Shown piece after piece: positions 46,201 through 58,293 of a stretch of 64,000 nt of DNA; position 1 is the first letter of the stretch, and each line of letters starts with the position of its first letter. The position numbers and the translations under genes were made by a program. A model generated the notes under the pieces. It saw only the letters and a program-made list of their open reading frames with translations. It was not told the DNA's origin and searched no databases. This DNA is from Prorocentrum cordatum. Its lineage: Eukaryota; Sar; Dinophyceae; Prorocentrales; Prorocentraceae. The stretch spans positions 1-64,000 of the forward strand of contig CAUYUJ010016056.1 of assembly GCA_963575745.1 (NCBI GenBank). Reading direction: 5' to 3'.

Positions 46201-49200
46201 TGTTGGTATAAGCCCTCCATTCACGTTCCCTCTCCATAGGCCCCATACAAAGGGTTTATTCCCACTGAGGGAACAGCCGAGTTGAACGAAAACCGTGTGA
46301 AGACCCAGAAACATGCAAAAACATAATTCTCCGGACTCCAACGCTACGGATCAACCAGAGTGTCGCAACTTCACGATCCTGAATATTGCCAGAACGCCAT
46401 TCCTGGGACTTCAACACCGCGAATCAACGTAACTGTTGCGCCCTCATAATCTTGAATTTGTCCAAAATCAGATTTCTGGTACCTCGACCATGGAAAACCC
46501 GCGGAACTCGTTAATCTTTAACCAGAAACGTGCGCGGCGCTAGGTGAGAGCAACATTTTGAAGACGAGCCGCCCTCAGTCCGTGAAGCCATTGCGAACGT
46601 TTAAAAAGAATTTGCGCGTCGCTACGGCGAGAGCCACGGCGTTAAGGCGAGAACCACATTCTGAAAACCGCACGCCCTCAATCTGTGAAGCTGTTGCAAA
46701 TACGTACAACCATGCGCGGCGCTGAGGCGAGAGCCACGTTTTGAAAACGTTTTGAGAGCTGTGGCCAATGTTTAAGCTTCGAGTGAGAGAGTCTCAGGCG
46801 AAACGCCTGGCCCGCCGTATCGACCGGCCTCAGGGTGCGACAGGGAGAAGTTGCTTATAAGTAAAAGGAAAGAGGAGGAGGGAAAGAAGAGGAGGAAGAA
46901 GTGGGAGGAGGAGGAGGAGGAAGAGGAGGAGGAGGAGGAGGACGATGACGACGGGGGAGAACGGGGAGGGGGCCGAGGAGGATGGAGCCCCGCAACGCCC
47001 ACATGCAGTTGATTCCGAAATGTTGCCGATCAGACAAGCGAATGCGAGAGCCTTGAAACGCGGCACAAAAACCTAAGCGCACTCAAACATCGCGCGTTGT
47101 TCGAGTGCGCATACGTACACTCTTCTCTGTACATGCAAACATGTATATACATACGATGTACGCAGACACAAACAACTGTACATACATGCATACATACATA
47201 CATAAATGCATGCATGCATGCACACGTGCGTACACATATACAGACCGACATACGTACATACATACATACAGGCATACATGCAGGCATGCATGCAGGCATA
47301 TCTACATGCATACACACATATGTATAACATACAAGCGTACATACATAAAGCCATACATACATACGTACACATGTACATGCACACATGCTTACATAGTCAC
47401 ATGCATACATACGTACATAAACACATACATGCTTGCCCACATGCATACCTGCACGCACACATACATACACCAATACACACATATTGATGTAAACATAACC
47501 ACGCACATGCAAACGTGCATGTATGCATACACGCATAAATGCAAACATACATGCACACATACATACATGCGCACACACAGGCATACACACACCTACATGC
47601 ATGCATGCATACATACATACACACATACAGGCACACATACGTTCACACGTACATGCATCCGTATACCTATACAAACAAGCACACATGCACGCATACATAC
47701 AGACAGACAGACAGACACATATACATAAATGCATTTACACACATGCGTGCACATCTATATACATGCATACATACGTACATACCTTCATATTCACACACAT
47801 GCATACAATCATGACTTTATACATACATACACCCATACATACATGCATGCACACATTCGTACGTACGCATACATCGAAATATACACACATACATACAGGC
47901 AATCATACAAACATACATACATACATACGTACGTGCGTACGTACGCACATACATACATACATACATACATACATACATACATACATACATACATACATAC
48001 ATACATACATACATACACATAACGGCGGAGGCGTCGCGGGGGGGGGGGGAACCGGGTGCCTGAAACCTCTGTGGGTGGACCGGGGTCCCAGGTGTCCTCC
48101 AAACTAGCCCCCTAACGGCTTCAGAGGGCCCCAAGACGGCCCCGGAGCCCGCCCAGACGGCCCTGGATGGCCTCCAGACCGCTTGAGAACCTCGAGATGG
48201 TTCCAAGACGTCCTCCAGAGGCCGGCATGTTTTATCTTCTGTAAAATGCATTGGAAGTTTGTGTCCACCTTTTTGTTTTGAGAATACCTCGTAGGCTCGA
48301 ACCCATGCCACGCCTCTACCCGAGACGCCCGCAAGCCCGCCTGACAGGCGAGCCGCAGGAGGAGCCGCGGACAAGCCCAGGCCATGCTCGAGGCCGCCGA
48401 GCTGTTGCGGCAGGAGACACGTCGCTTCGTGTGCAAGTCCTGGGAGGTTCACTTCAGCATCGGCGTTGGTACATCCTTCGTCGGAGTCGAAGACGCCTGC
48501 GGCGAATCACCGCCGCCCCCTGCCTTTTTGAATCGCCCATGTGTCCGAGCGTCGTGGCAAGAGCTCTGCCAAGCTATCGGACCATGTGCTCCCACAGCCG
48601 TCGTGGAGACCCTTCGGGGAACACTTGGGGGAGGATGGCGGGGAAGATCAGGAGGAGCTGGAGGAGGACGAGGAGGACGAGGAGGAGCAGCAGGAGAAAG
48701 AGTGGGAGTAGGAGGAGGAGGAGGAGGAGGAGGAGGAGGAGGAGAACGCGGAGGAGGAGGAGGAGGAGGAGGAGGAGGAGGAGGAGGAGGAGGAGGAGAC
48801 ATCTCGGGAGCCTCTGGAGCACTGTTAGGGCCTCCTGGGAGCTTCCTGGGAGCCTGTTGGAGGCATCTTGGGGGCCTTCTTGGGCCTCTTGGGGGCCTTT
48901 GGGCGCTTCTCGTGGGCATCTTTGCCCGTCTTAGGGCGTTCCTGGCCCGTCTGGCGCCGTCAGAAGCCGTCCTTAGGGGCCTCTCTGGGCCGACTTGGGG
49001 CTCTCATGGGTTTTTCCAGGTCCCTCTTGGAGGCCATCTTGGGCGTCTTGGAGGCCTCTTGGGCGATCTTGGGGCCGTCTTGGGGGCCTGGGCGATCTTG
49101 GGGCGATCTTTGGGGGCCTCTTGGGTGGTCTCGGGCCGTCGGAAGGCCAGAAAGAAACAAATGCTAAAATCAGTCAATACCCGAAAATTCCTGGAGGCCC

Positions 49201-50058
49201 TCTTGGGGGCCTCGTGGGCCGTCTTGGAGGCCTCTTGGGGGCTTCTTGCGGACCTTTTGGGCCGTCGTAGGCCATCTTGAGGCCATCTTGGGCCATCTTA
49301 GGTGCATTTTGGAGCCATGTTGGGATCTCTTGGGGCTATCTTGGCCGTCTTGGAGGCATCTTGGAGGCCATCTTGACCGTCGGGGAGGCATCTTGGAATC
49401 CATTTTGGACCATCTCGGGCGAGAAAGGCATTAGCATGTACATTTTCCGGGTGGCCGTCGCGCTGGGCCGAACCCCCACGGGGAGTTCTAAAATAACCAA
49501 GGTTTCTTGAAATCTGGCGCGCCAGGCACCCCTGTGGCAAGCCAACAGGGGGCGGCGGATCCAGCCTGATCCGGCCCAGCCGCTTAATCCTCGCATCCTA
49601 TTTACATTGGCCTAACCGTGGGCGCAATCCATTCCAATCTGGTTGAATGGCTGGCCCCACGTCGCTAAATCTGGCATTCGTCGACCCAAGCTGAATACAA
49701 TTGCTCCCACGAGATGCCTCCCTGGAGTTGCCTCCCAACGTCGTCGCCGTCCCGTCCTCGTCGCTTCTGGGAGTTTACCAGCCTGGAACACATCCCTATC
49801 CCTATGCTGGGCATCTCCTCATCACGATGCCAATCTTAGGGATTCCCTTGTTTTTTGAGGGCGCATCCCTAAGATTGTCATCGCCTTCTGGCGTGTCAAT
49901 CCCAGGGATAGGGATAAATTCGAGGCTGGTGAGGAGTGTCTGGCTGTTCTGTTTGTCCTTCGGGTGGCCCGCCCAAGCCCTCCGCCGGGGCCTCGGGGGC
50001 CGCGCTGCGGGCCCGAGGCCTCTGACAGTGGGCGCCGTAATGGTCGGCGTCGTCGTCG

Positions 50059-50090
<32 letters not shown>

Positions 50091-53000
50091 GCCGTCCTTG
50101 TCGCCGTCCTCGTCCTCGTCCTCGTCGACGTCCTCGTCGCCGTTATCGTCGCCTCTGCCGTCCTCGAGGGTCAAGGGTGCCTGCTTTCTCTTTTGCCTTT
50201 CTGTTCTGCCTCTGGGCTCTAGGCGTCCTAGATGGGGTGGGAGTGCATGGGGTCGGAGGATCGCGCCGCATCGCCGATGCATCTGCGATGCATCAGCGAT
50301 GTGGAGCCTGATTTTCCCCACATCGACGTCGCCCATGCATCGCCGACGTCGACGATGCAACGTCAGTGCATCGCCGATGCATCGCCGATGTATCGGCGAT
50401 GCGGCACGATCCTCCGACCCCATCTACTCCGACCCCATCTAGGAGGCCTCTATGGGCGTCTTGCCGTTTTCACGTCCAGATCCGCCCCGGATGTGCTGCC
50501 TGAGCGCACCCCAGGAGGTGTCTGGGGGGATGATTTCCGAGGCCGAATCTCAAACCTCGGAGAGAGGTTGTCGATGATTGACATCGTCGTCTTCGGGTCT
50601 CATCTTTTTTTGTCTGCTTCTGCATCCTCTCGTTGCCATGGCTGGGAATGGTTCACACAAAAACGGGTGGTGTGGAAAAGCGCAGACGCGTCGTCGCCGT
50701 GTTCTTCGTCGTCGCCGTGATCCTATGTCGTCGTCGTGACAAAAGTTCGAGGACCGAGGTTCGAGGTGCTCTCTCGATTATGGCGTCTGGAGATCAGTTT
50801 CCGCGCCCCCGAGCCGTGGGAATCGATCTGGGATGAAAGCGAGCCGGTCAGGATGGACCCCATGCAGGAGGACCCAGGCTCCCTCGCGTCGTCGTGGTCG
50901 TCGGTGTGATTGTCGTCAAGGGTCAAGGTTCAAGGATGTTGCTGTCTAGAGGTATGTGTGCCCTGCTCGACGATATACCACCTCGCATAATTCCTACCAG
51001 GGGCCTGTGGCTGCAGCACCGCTCACAAAGGCCCTCTTGGCCCGAATGCGCCGCGCGCCGCTCCCTCCTCTGGGGCCGCCCTCCTCTCTTCCCCTCCTGC
51101 TGGCGCGCGGCTCGCCCTGCGGCGCCCCCGCCTGGGCTTCGACCGCGCCATTGCCCGACCGCCAGCGCCGCGACCACCAAACAGCCGTTGCCGCCGCCGG
51201 CTTGCTCGGCCTCCACGAGAGGCTCCTCGTCGTCCTCGGCTGGATCCGCCTCGACACTCCGGTCGGAGCGCGCCCCGCGGAGCGCGATCCGACGGCTGTG
51301 CCCCGCGTCCTCTCCGTCGTTGCCGCCGCGGATGGAGCGGGAGGCCCGAGAGGGCCGCGCCTCGAGGCTCGGGGCCTCCAGGCATGCTCGGCGGCTCCGG
51401 CCTCCTCCCCGAGGCCTCCGCCGGGGAACTCGGGGGGCCGCGCGCAGGGACTGGAGCCCCGCGGACAGTGGCCGTCGTCGCCCGCCGATGGCTGCACTCG
51501 CATGAGCGAGGCCCTTCGCCGGAGTGGCCTGAAAGTCCGGGCACGCCAGGGTCCCCAGGTGGCTGAGCGCGCGGCGGTAGCAGCGGCTGGCGCCCTCGTG
51601 CCTGCCACCGCCCCCCCGCGCCCCCTTCGAATCGCGCACCGAAGGTCACTCCTTGCGAAGGGTCACTCTCGCGTGTAGCCGAGTCGGGCCCCCCCGCGGC
51701 CCCCACCAAGCCGCGTAGCAAAGGTCACGTTTGCCCAGGTTCACTCTTGCGTGTACCGGCGGCGAGCGAGGGGGGGCAGCGAGAAGGGGCGGGCCTTCAG
51801 ACGGCTCGGAAGTCCCCAGGCCTTCTGAGAAGTGCTCTAGGCCTCCCCCGAAGACAGGCAACAACCTCTCAGAAGGCGCGAGGGCATCCGAGAAGCCCCG
51901 CCGTCTTCTGAGAAGGCCTGCTCCTCCTCACTTCCCCCCCTCGCTCGTCGCTGTAGCCTTAGGGCAGTGGTCGTCGTCGTCGTCGTCGTCGTCGTCGTCT
52001 GCGCTGTCGTTGGCTCCGCCGCGCGATCGTCGCGGGGCAGGAGGCGCAGCAGGCGGAGGAGGCGCGCGGGCTGAGGAGCCCGCGGGAGAGGCAGGCGCGC
52101 TGCCACGCCTCGCTCCGCCACGTCCAGCAGCTGACCCGGGACATGAAGGACCGCGCCGGGCAGGCGCCCTCGCGCCCCCGGCTGGGCTCGGAGCCCCATC
52201 CAGCTTCTCCGACTTGCAGTGGAGGCCCACGCCAAGAATAGGGGAACAAGAAGTGACATAAACATAAAAACTCGGAATCGGGCGGCACCGGAGGCGCCGC
52301 TGGGGGGCCCCAGCGCCGATCCGAGAAATCCGCGCGGACCTCAGAGTTTTTATGTTTATGTCACTTCTTGTTCCCCTAAAGAAGCCTCACCAGCCTCGAG
52401 CTGATCCCTATCCCTAAGATCGACACCCCAAAAGGCGAGGGCAACCTGAGGGGCGCGCCGCGAAAAACGAAGAGGATCCCTAGGATTGGCATCGGAGTCC
52501 CTATTATTGGCATCTTGATGAGGCGATGCCCAGCTTAGGGATAGGGATACGTTCCAGGCTGGTAACATCCAGCTTCCCCGACTTGCAGTGGAGGCCCACG
52601 CCAAGAAGCACCCTGCTTGCCGCCTCCAGACGTGACGCTCCCACACCGAGCATCGAAGGAAGCCCTGGGGTCTCAGGGTCAGGTTTCTTGAGGAAGGCTT
52701 CTTGTGGACTGGCCTCCACTGTATAAGGCAAATCTAGGAGGCCTCGCACGGCAACTTGAGACTGAACTTACGTCGGACGCACGTCGGTGTCCACGTCGGT
52801 GTTTCGTCGAACGTGCGCCCGAGAGCATCGCCGCGCGATCGTCGCCCCGTACCTCTGCGCCCGTCGCTGGTCCCTTCTGGCCACTGACGCTGCTGTTCCC
52901 CCCTGGCTCCCCCTCCCCCCGCCCTCCCTCCTCTCGCGAGGCTGGGATTTCTAGATGTCCACCGCCTGGGGGCCTGACGCTACTTTTCCCCCTGGCTCCC

Positions 53001-56000
53001 CCCCTCCCTGCCCTCCCTCCCCTCGCGAGGCTGGGGTTCATAGAGGTCCATCGCCTGGGGGCCGGATCTAGAGGTCCACCGCCTGGGGGCCGGATCTTCC
53101 CGGAGTTCGAGAGAGGCGGCGAGCGTGGATTCGTTCGGCCCCCCAGATGTATCTATCTCCGCTGCACGCTGGGGTCCTGGGAGACCACTTCCCCAGGTGG
53201 CGCATATGAATAAAACCCCGCCCCTCGCACCGCTCTCTCACTGCAAGCGATGGCACTGCAACCGACTGGATTGCAAGGCGCAACAAGGCCCAGACAACGG
53301 GGCGGCGACGGGGCGGCGACGGCGGCAGCACAGCCACCATACCGACCGCACGGCCCTGACGACAGTCGGCGACTAGGCGGCGACGGGGCGGCGACGGCGG
53401 CAGCACAGCCACCATACCGACCAGACGGCCCGGACGACAGTCGGCGACGAGGCGGCGACGGGGCGGCGATGGCGACAACATAGCCGCCAGACCGAACACA
53501 CGGCCCAGTTCCTCAGAGGAGAAGCAAGAGCCTCGAAGTGCAAGTTCCGTTTGGGCAACAAGTGCTCCCAAGTCCAGAGGGGCCGCGATATCCAGGCAAC
53601 TCATGGAGACCTCGTGGAGAACCCGTGGAAGCTCCAGCGCTCCAGGGACAGCAGAAGTTGTGAGGCGCGGACTGCGCCAGCGATTGGATCGACTGCGCCA
53701 GCGATTGGATCGACTGCGCCAGCGATTGGATCGACGGCGCCAGTCGATTGGATCGACTGTCGGTGCGACTGCGTCAGCGACCGGATCAATCAGCATCACG
53801 GGCAGCCCTTACACCGGCCAACACAGGCCTGGACGGAGCTCCGACGCCCTGATCTATTCAACACGCGGCGGCCTTCGAGGCCTCTTGGCTCCCTTCCGCG
53901 GGGCCCCGCCTTTCGTCTCAACCTGCATCTTGACGGCCCGGGGACCCAGAAAAAAGGAACAGCACACGCACGTGGGCACAAGGCTTCTGGCATGTTGGCA
54001 CCAAGGCGAGACATCTCAGGAGGGGGCCCAAAAACAAAAACAGCACACGCACGTGAGCACAAGGCTTCCGGCAGGTTGGCACCAGGGCGAGACATCTCAG
54101 GACCTTGCAAACCAGCACTTCACAGCCCAGGACCTTGGCCGGACCAAGCGGTGAGAGAGCGAAGAGCGGAGAATGCGTCGACCCACGGTCGCACCACCAG
54201 GCGTGCCAGGATCCTGATTCAGCGACCTTCCTGTGTGGTGAGATATTTGGCGTCGTGTTTTGCATTGCCAGATCTCAATGAAGATCTCTTGGTGGAAGAG
54301 ATGGGAAGGTGCTGACACCTTCCCAGGGACCAGCTTTTTATCGTCAGCCGTTCTGTCACGGCCCCACGGCTCTTTGAGTAGGCAGATCGTTGCCAGAGGA
54401 TGCCCGTCTGGTGTTTGTTGACGAATCCAGGGGGCCTTGGTCCAGGCGGGGGGGGGGGGGGGGGGGCAATGTACCCGCGGACCCGTCCTGGGGTGCGCCC
54501 CGACTCGAGGCGGTGACCCAGCCGTGGCCACGAGGAGGCCCAGAAGCGGCCCAGAGCGCGCCCCGACCTCGAGCCTCGACCCTATAGATCTCTGCGTCTT
54601 CGACTGGCGGGGGCCCGGGCCCAGACCCACGGGCGGGGAAGGACCTGGCGGTGTCGGCCGAGCTCCGCCCCAAGCACTCGGCGCTCCTCCAGGCGCTGCG
54701 TGGGCTCGAGGAGCGGCTCGCGCCGGAGGTAGCCAACCGGCGGCCCTCCCGGGAGAGCCTCAGCCCCCGCGCCCTGCCCCGCGAGGTTCGGCGGACGAAA
54801 ACAGGAGCAGATCTCCGACGACATGTGTTCGTTCTGTCCGGTGGTGCTTATACTCCCCTCGCGTGGGCACTCTTCCGAGCATCGTGTCGCCGTCACCGGC
54901 CGTGTTTCTCATCGCTGGCGGCCTCGTTGTCCGGGCCAGGGGCCACCCAGAGCGGATCTGGGGTTCAGACGTTGCCCCCTGGGGGAGCTTGTCGGGAACC
55001 GTGGGGCCGCGGATGGATACAAGCATCATGTCATCGGAGGATGCCCTGGATGGCATACACACACAAGCACACGTGCGCAGGCCTGGGCGGACCTCCCGGA
55101 TCGGCGCCGGGCCCCCTCGGCGGCGCCTCTGGCGCCACCCTCTGGCGCGGAGCGCGCGGCAGGGGAGGCGGGGCTCTCACGGGCCGGTTCCGGAAGTCCG
55201 CGCGGGCCTCCGAGAGAGTACGGCGGGCGCGCGTCGTGTCGACGCGGCGGCGACCCCGCCGTGGGAGTTCAAGGCTGATTTCGAGGCCTCCCAGATGGGG
55301 TCAGAGTATAGACGGGGTCGGAGGATCGCGCCGCACCGCAGATGCATCGGCGATGCCGGCTCGATGGAGTTTCCCCGCGCCGGCGTCGCCGATGCACCAG
55401 CGACGTCGCCGATGTATCGCCGATTCATCACCGATGCATCTCCGATGCATCACCGATGCGGTCCAATCCTCCAACCCCGTCTACTCGGACCCCATACAGG
55501 AGGCCTCTGTGAAAACCGCAAGTGGCCCAGCGTCGGCCAACTTGGAGCGATCTCGCGATTGAAAAGCCGCCGATGATTTCAAATTCAACGATCCACGCGG
55601 TGTCAGAAACCAGCGCCAGGGTCTTCACGACACGAGCCAACCCATGCCGATGCTGCCTCTTCCGGAGGCACGGCAGCGCTTCGGCGAGGCCGCCGCGGCG
55701 TTCGAGGACGAGCTGGCGGCGGATCTCGCGTCGCTGCACGCGAGGCTGTCTGCTCGGCCCGAAAAAAAACACGGGCGGGTGGGTGTCGTTCGGGGGCGGC
55801 CAGGAGTGGGGTGATGCCTAGGGCGAGGCGGGTACATCACGGCGGGGGCACCAGTATGTGCGCGGAGTTCATCGCCCCCTCCTCTTGTTTCCGGAGGGGA
55901 AAAACACACACAGGCACAATGAATCGTCGATGCCCCAGAGAATAGGGGAAAGTATGGGAAGTGGTGGGGGAGGCTAAAATCCAGAAAATATTGGAGGAAG

Positions 56001-57560
56001 CTATGGGGGATCGTTCTACTCGTGTGCACTTCTTTGTGCGCCCCAGGGCCCCTCCCCTGTTGCAGGGCATCCCCCGTCCTCCCCCCCCCCCCTTCGTGCG
56101 CGCACGTGCCGCGGGCCACGACCTGCACGAGTCCCTGCCTCTGGCGGCCCCCCTCCCGGACGCCCCCCCCGACTCCTCGAGGGACGCGGGACCTATAGGA
56201 GTGCCCTTGTCGCCGCTCTCGGGCCCTCGGGCCTCTGCACGAACGAGATGGGCACGGAAAGAGCGGGCACAATGCCCAACAGCAGTTCCTGTTCATTTTG
56301 CACCGGACTCGCTGTCCGCGCCGCCGCGGCCCGTGTCCACTCGAGACAGAAGGCCGCCTGCCCAACAGCGGCCGCTGCTGGTTCGGGACAGCATGTGCTG
56401 TTGGGCATTGTGCCCATTCTTTCCGTGCCCATGTCGGGCGTCCAGAGGGCCCCTCTTTGTCGGGACCCTCCGGGAGGCTGCTCGCTGAGCCACCGCCTCG
56501 GTTCCTCGGCGCGGGGCCTCGGCCGGAGAGCGCGCCCCTGGAGAAAGGTCCCCGGGGCCCCCCTGTGTCTCTCGCCCCCGGGCGCGCCTCCCTTGTATTC
56601 GAGGGTGGACAGACCTCCTACCCTGACACGTCGATTAAGGAATTGGCCGTTTTCGGTTCGCGAGAGGGCGTCGCGGCCGTCATTTTTGCGGGTCCAGGTC
56701 CGTCGATTTCGGTCCCAGGCCGTTTTCACTAAGGGGAGGTCTACTAAAGGGAGGTTTGTCCACCGCCGATGTATGGCGACTGGAAGCAGTGGCGTGGCGC
56801 TCTCGTCGTGCAGTGCTGCGTGCTTCCGGTCTCCCGGGGAGAGCCCTGCAGTCCAGGGCCCGAGTCCTTCGTGACACCTTTCCGCCCCCGCTCCAAGGCA
56901 CGACAGAGAGGCGCACCAGGACTGGCGGCGCGCGCGCGCAGGGGGTCGAGGCGCAGGGTCTGGCCTCCTGAGCAATGTGGGGCCGAGCCCTTCTGACCAG
57001 GCCACGCCCCATTTCTCGAGATCCCACGTCGTGAAATCATTGAGCTCATGTGAAGATACAGGCACCCCGCATACTCAGGATGAGCCACTCTCCGAGGGTG
57101 CCCTTGCATCCTCCCCCTTCGGCCCATCCTTGGCCGCTTTCGCTGGCCGCGCCCCCGCTCGCAGAGTGCCCACGCGACATTCCGAGGCCCTTGCATCCTC
57201 ATCGTGCGACGTCTCTTTACAGGTTGGCTGTAACTCTACACTTTGTGTTCATTTCTAGTCCTTCGAACGATATTGGACTTTTTTGGGGGGCCCAGATCCG
57301 TTCATATTCCCAATCGTTCTATCCTGGACCTCTTCCTGGCCACTTGGGGGCCAGGAACAATCAGAAGCGAGCACAGTGAGAAACGAGCGCGATTAGAAAG
57401 GAGCGACGCGTCACTCTACTGGAGTCCTCGGCATCACCCCTGCCGGACCGCACGCCTCGAGCTGGACCGAGGCGCCGCCGGGACTCGCTCCGCCGTGGCC
57501 GGGGCGAACGCGCTCCTCTGGCTTGGGAAGGCCTTGCGGCCAGTGCCGCCGACCCTGAAT

Positions 57561-57605
<45 letters not shown>

Positions 57606-58226
57606 AGGGGCACGAGGCTCCTGGAGCCCTCCGCGGGAGGCTGAGCAGGGCATCGACAGCAGCCTCCCATCTGGGCCTCCCAGGTGGGCTCGAAAAGCGG
57701 GTGGGGTCGAGGGGTCGCGCCGCATCGGCGCTGCATCGGCGATGCGGCTCGCTGTGGAGCCCGATTTGCTCCACGCCGGCGTCGCCGATGCACCGCCGAC
57801 GTCGCAGGTGCCTCGCCAATGCATCGGCGATGCGTCGCCGAGTCATCGCCGATGCATTCGCGATGCGGCGCGACCCTCCGAGCCCAGCTACCCGGGCCCC
57901 GTGTAGGAGGCCTCCATCCAAAGCTCCTGGCAGTCCCCAGACCGCTCCCAACAACACCGCCTGCACCGTACCTCAGGGCAACGGTGGACAAGCACAAGAT
58001 CGCGCCGAGACGCGTTCCGAGGCTCATCGATCCGCGCCCTCTCGCCCCGCCCCTCCCCGCGCGCCGCCACCAGGAGCAGGCAGAGATCTTGGCATCGCTT
58101 CGCCGCAGCACGGAGGAGCGCCACGGCGACGTGCTGCAGGCGGCGCCAGCGACGGTGACGTACGACGGCGCCGACGTGCGACTACGCCCAGCGACGACGA
58201 CGACGACGCCGACGACGACGACGACC

Positions 58227-58293
<67 letters not shown>

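Noticed and set aside
45247-46246. - strand frames of 200-320 codons
   Set aside because: Leu/Pro/Ser-rich translation of purine-rich repeats, with no splice or motif support.
47030-48107. Tyr/Met/Cys- or His/Thr-rich open frames
   Set aside because: By-products of the TACA tetranucleotide tract.
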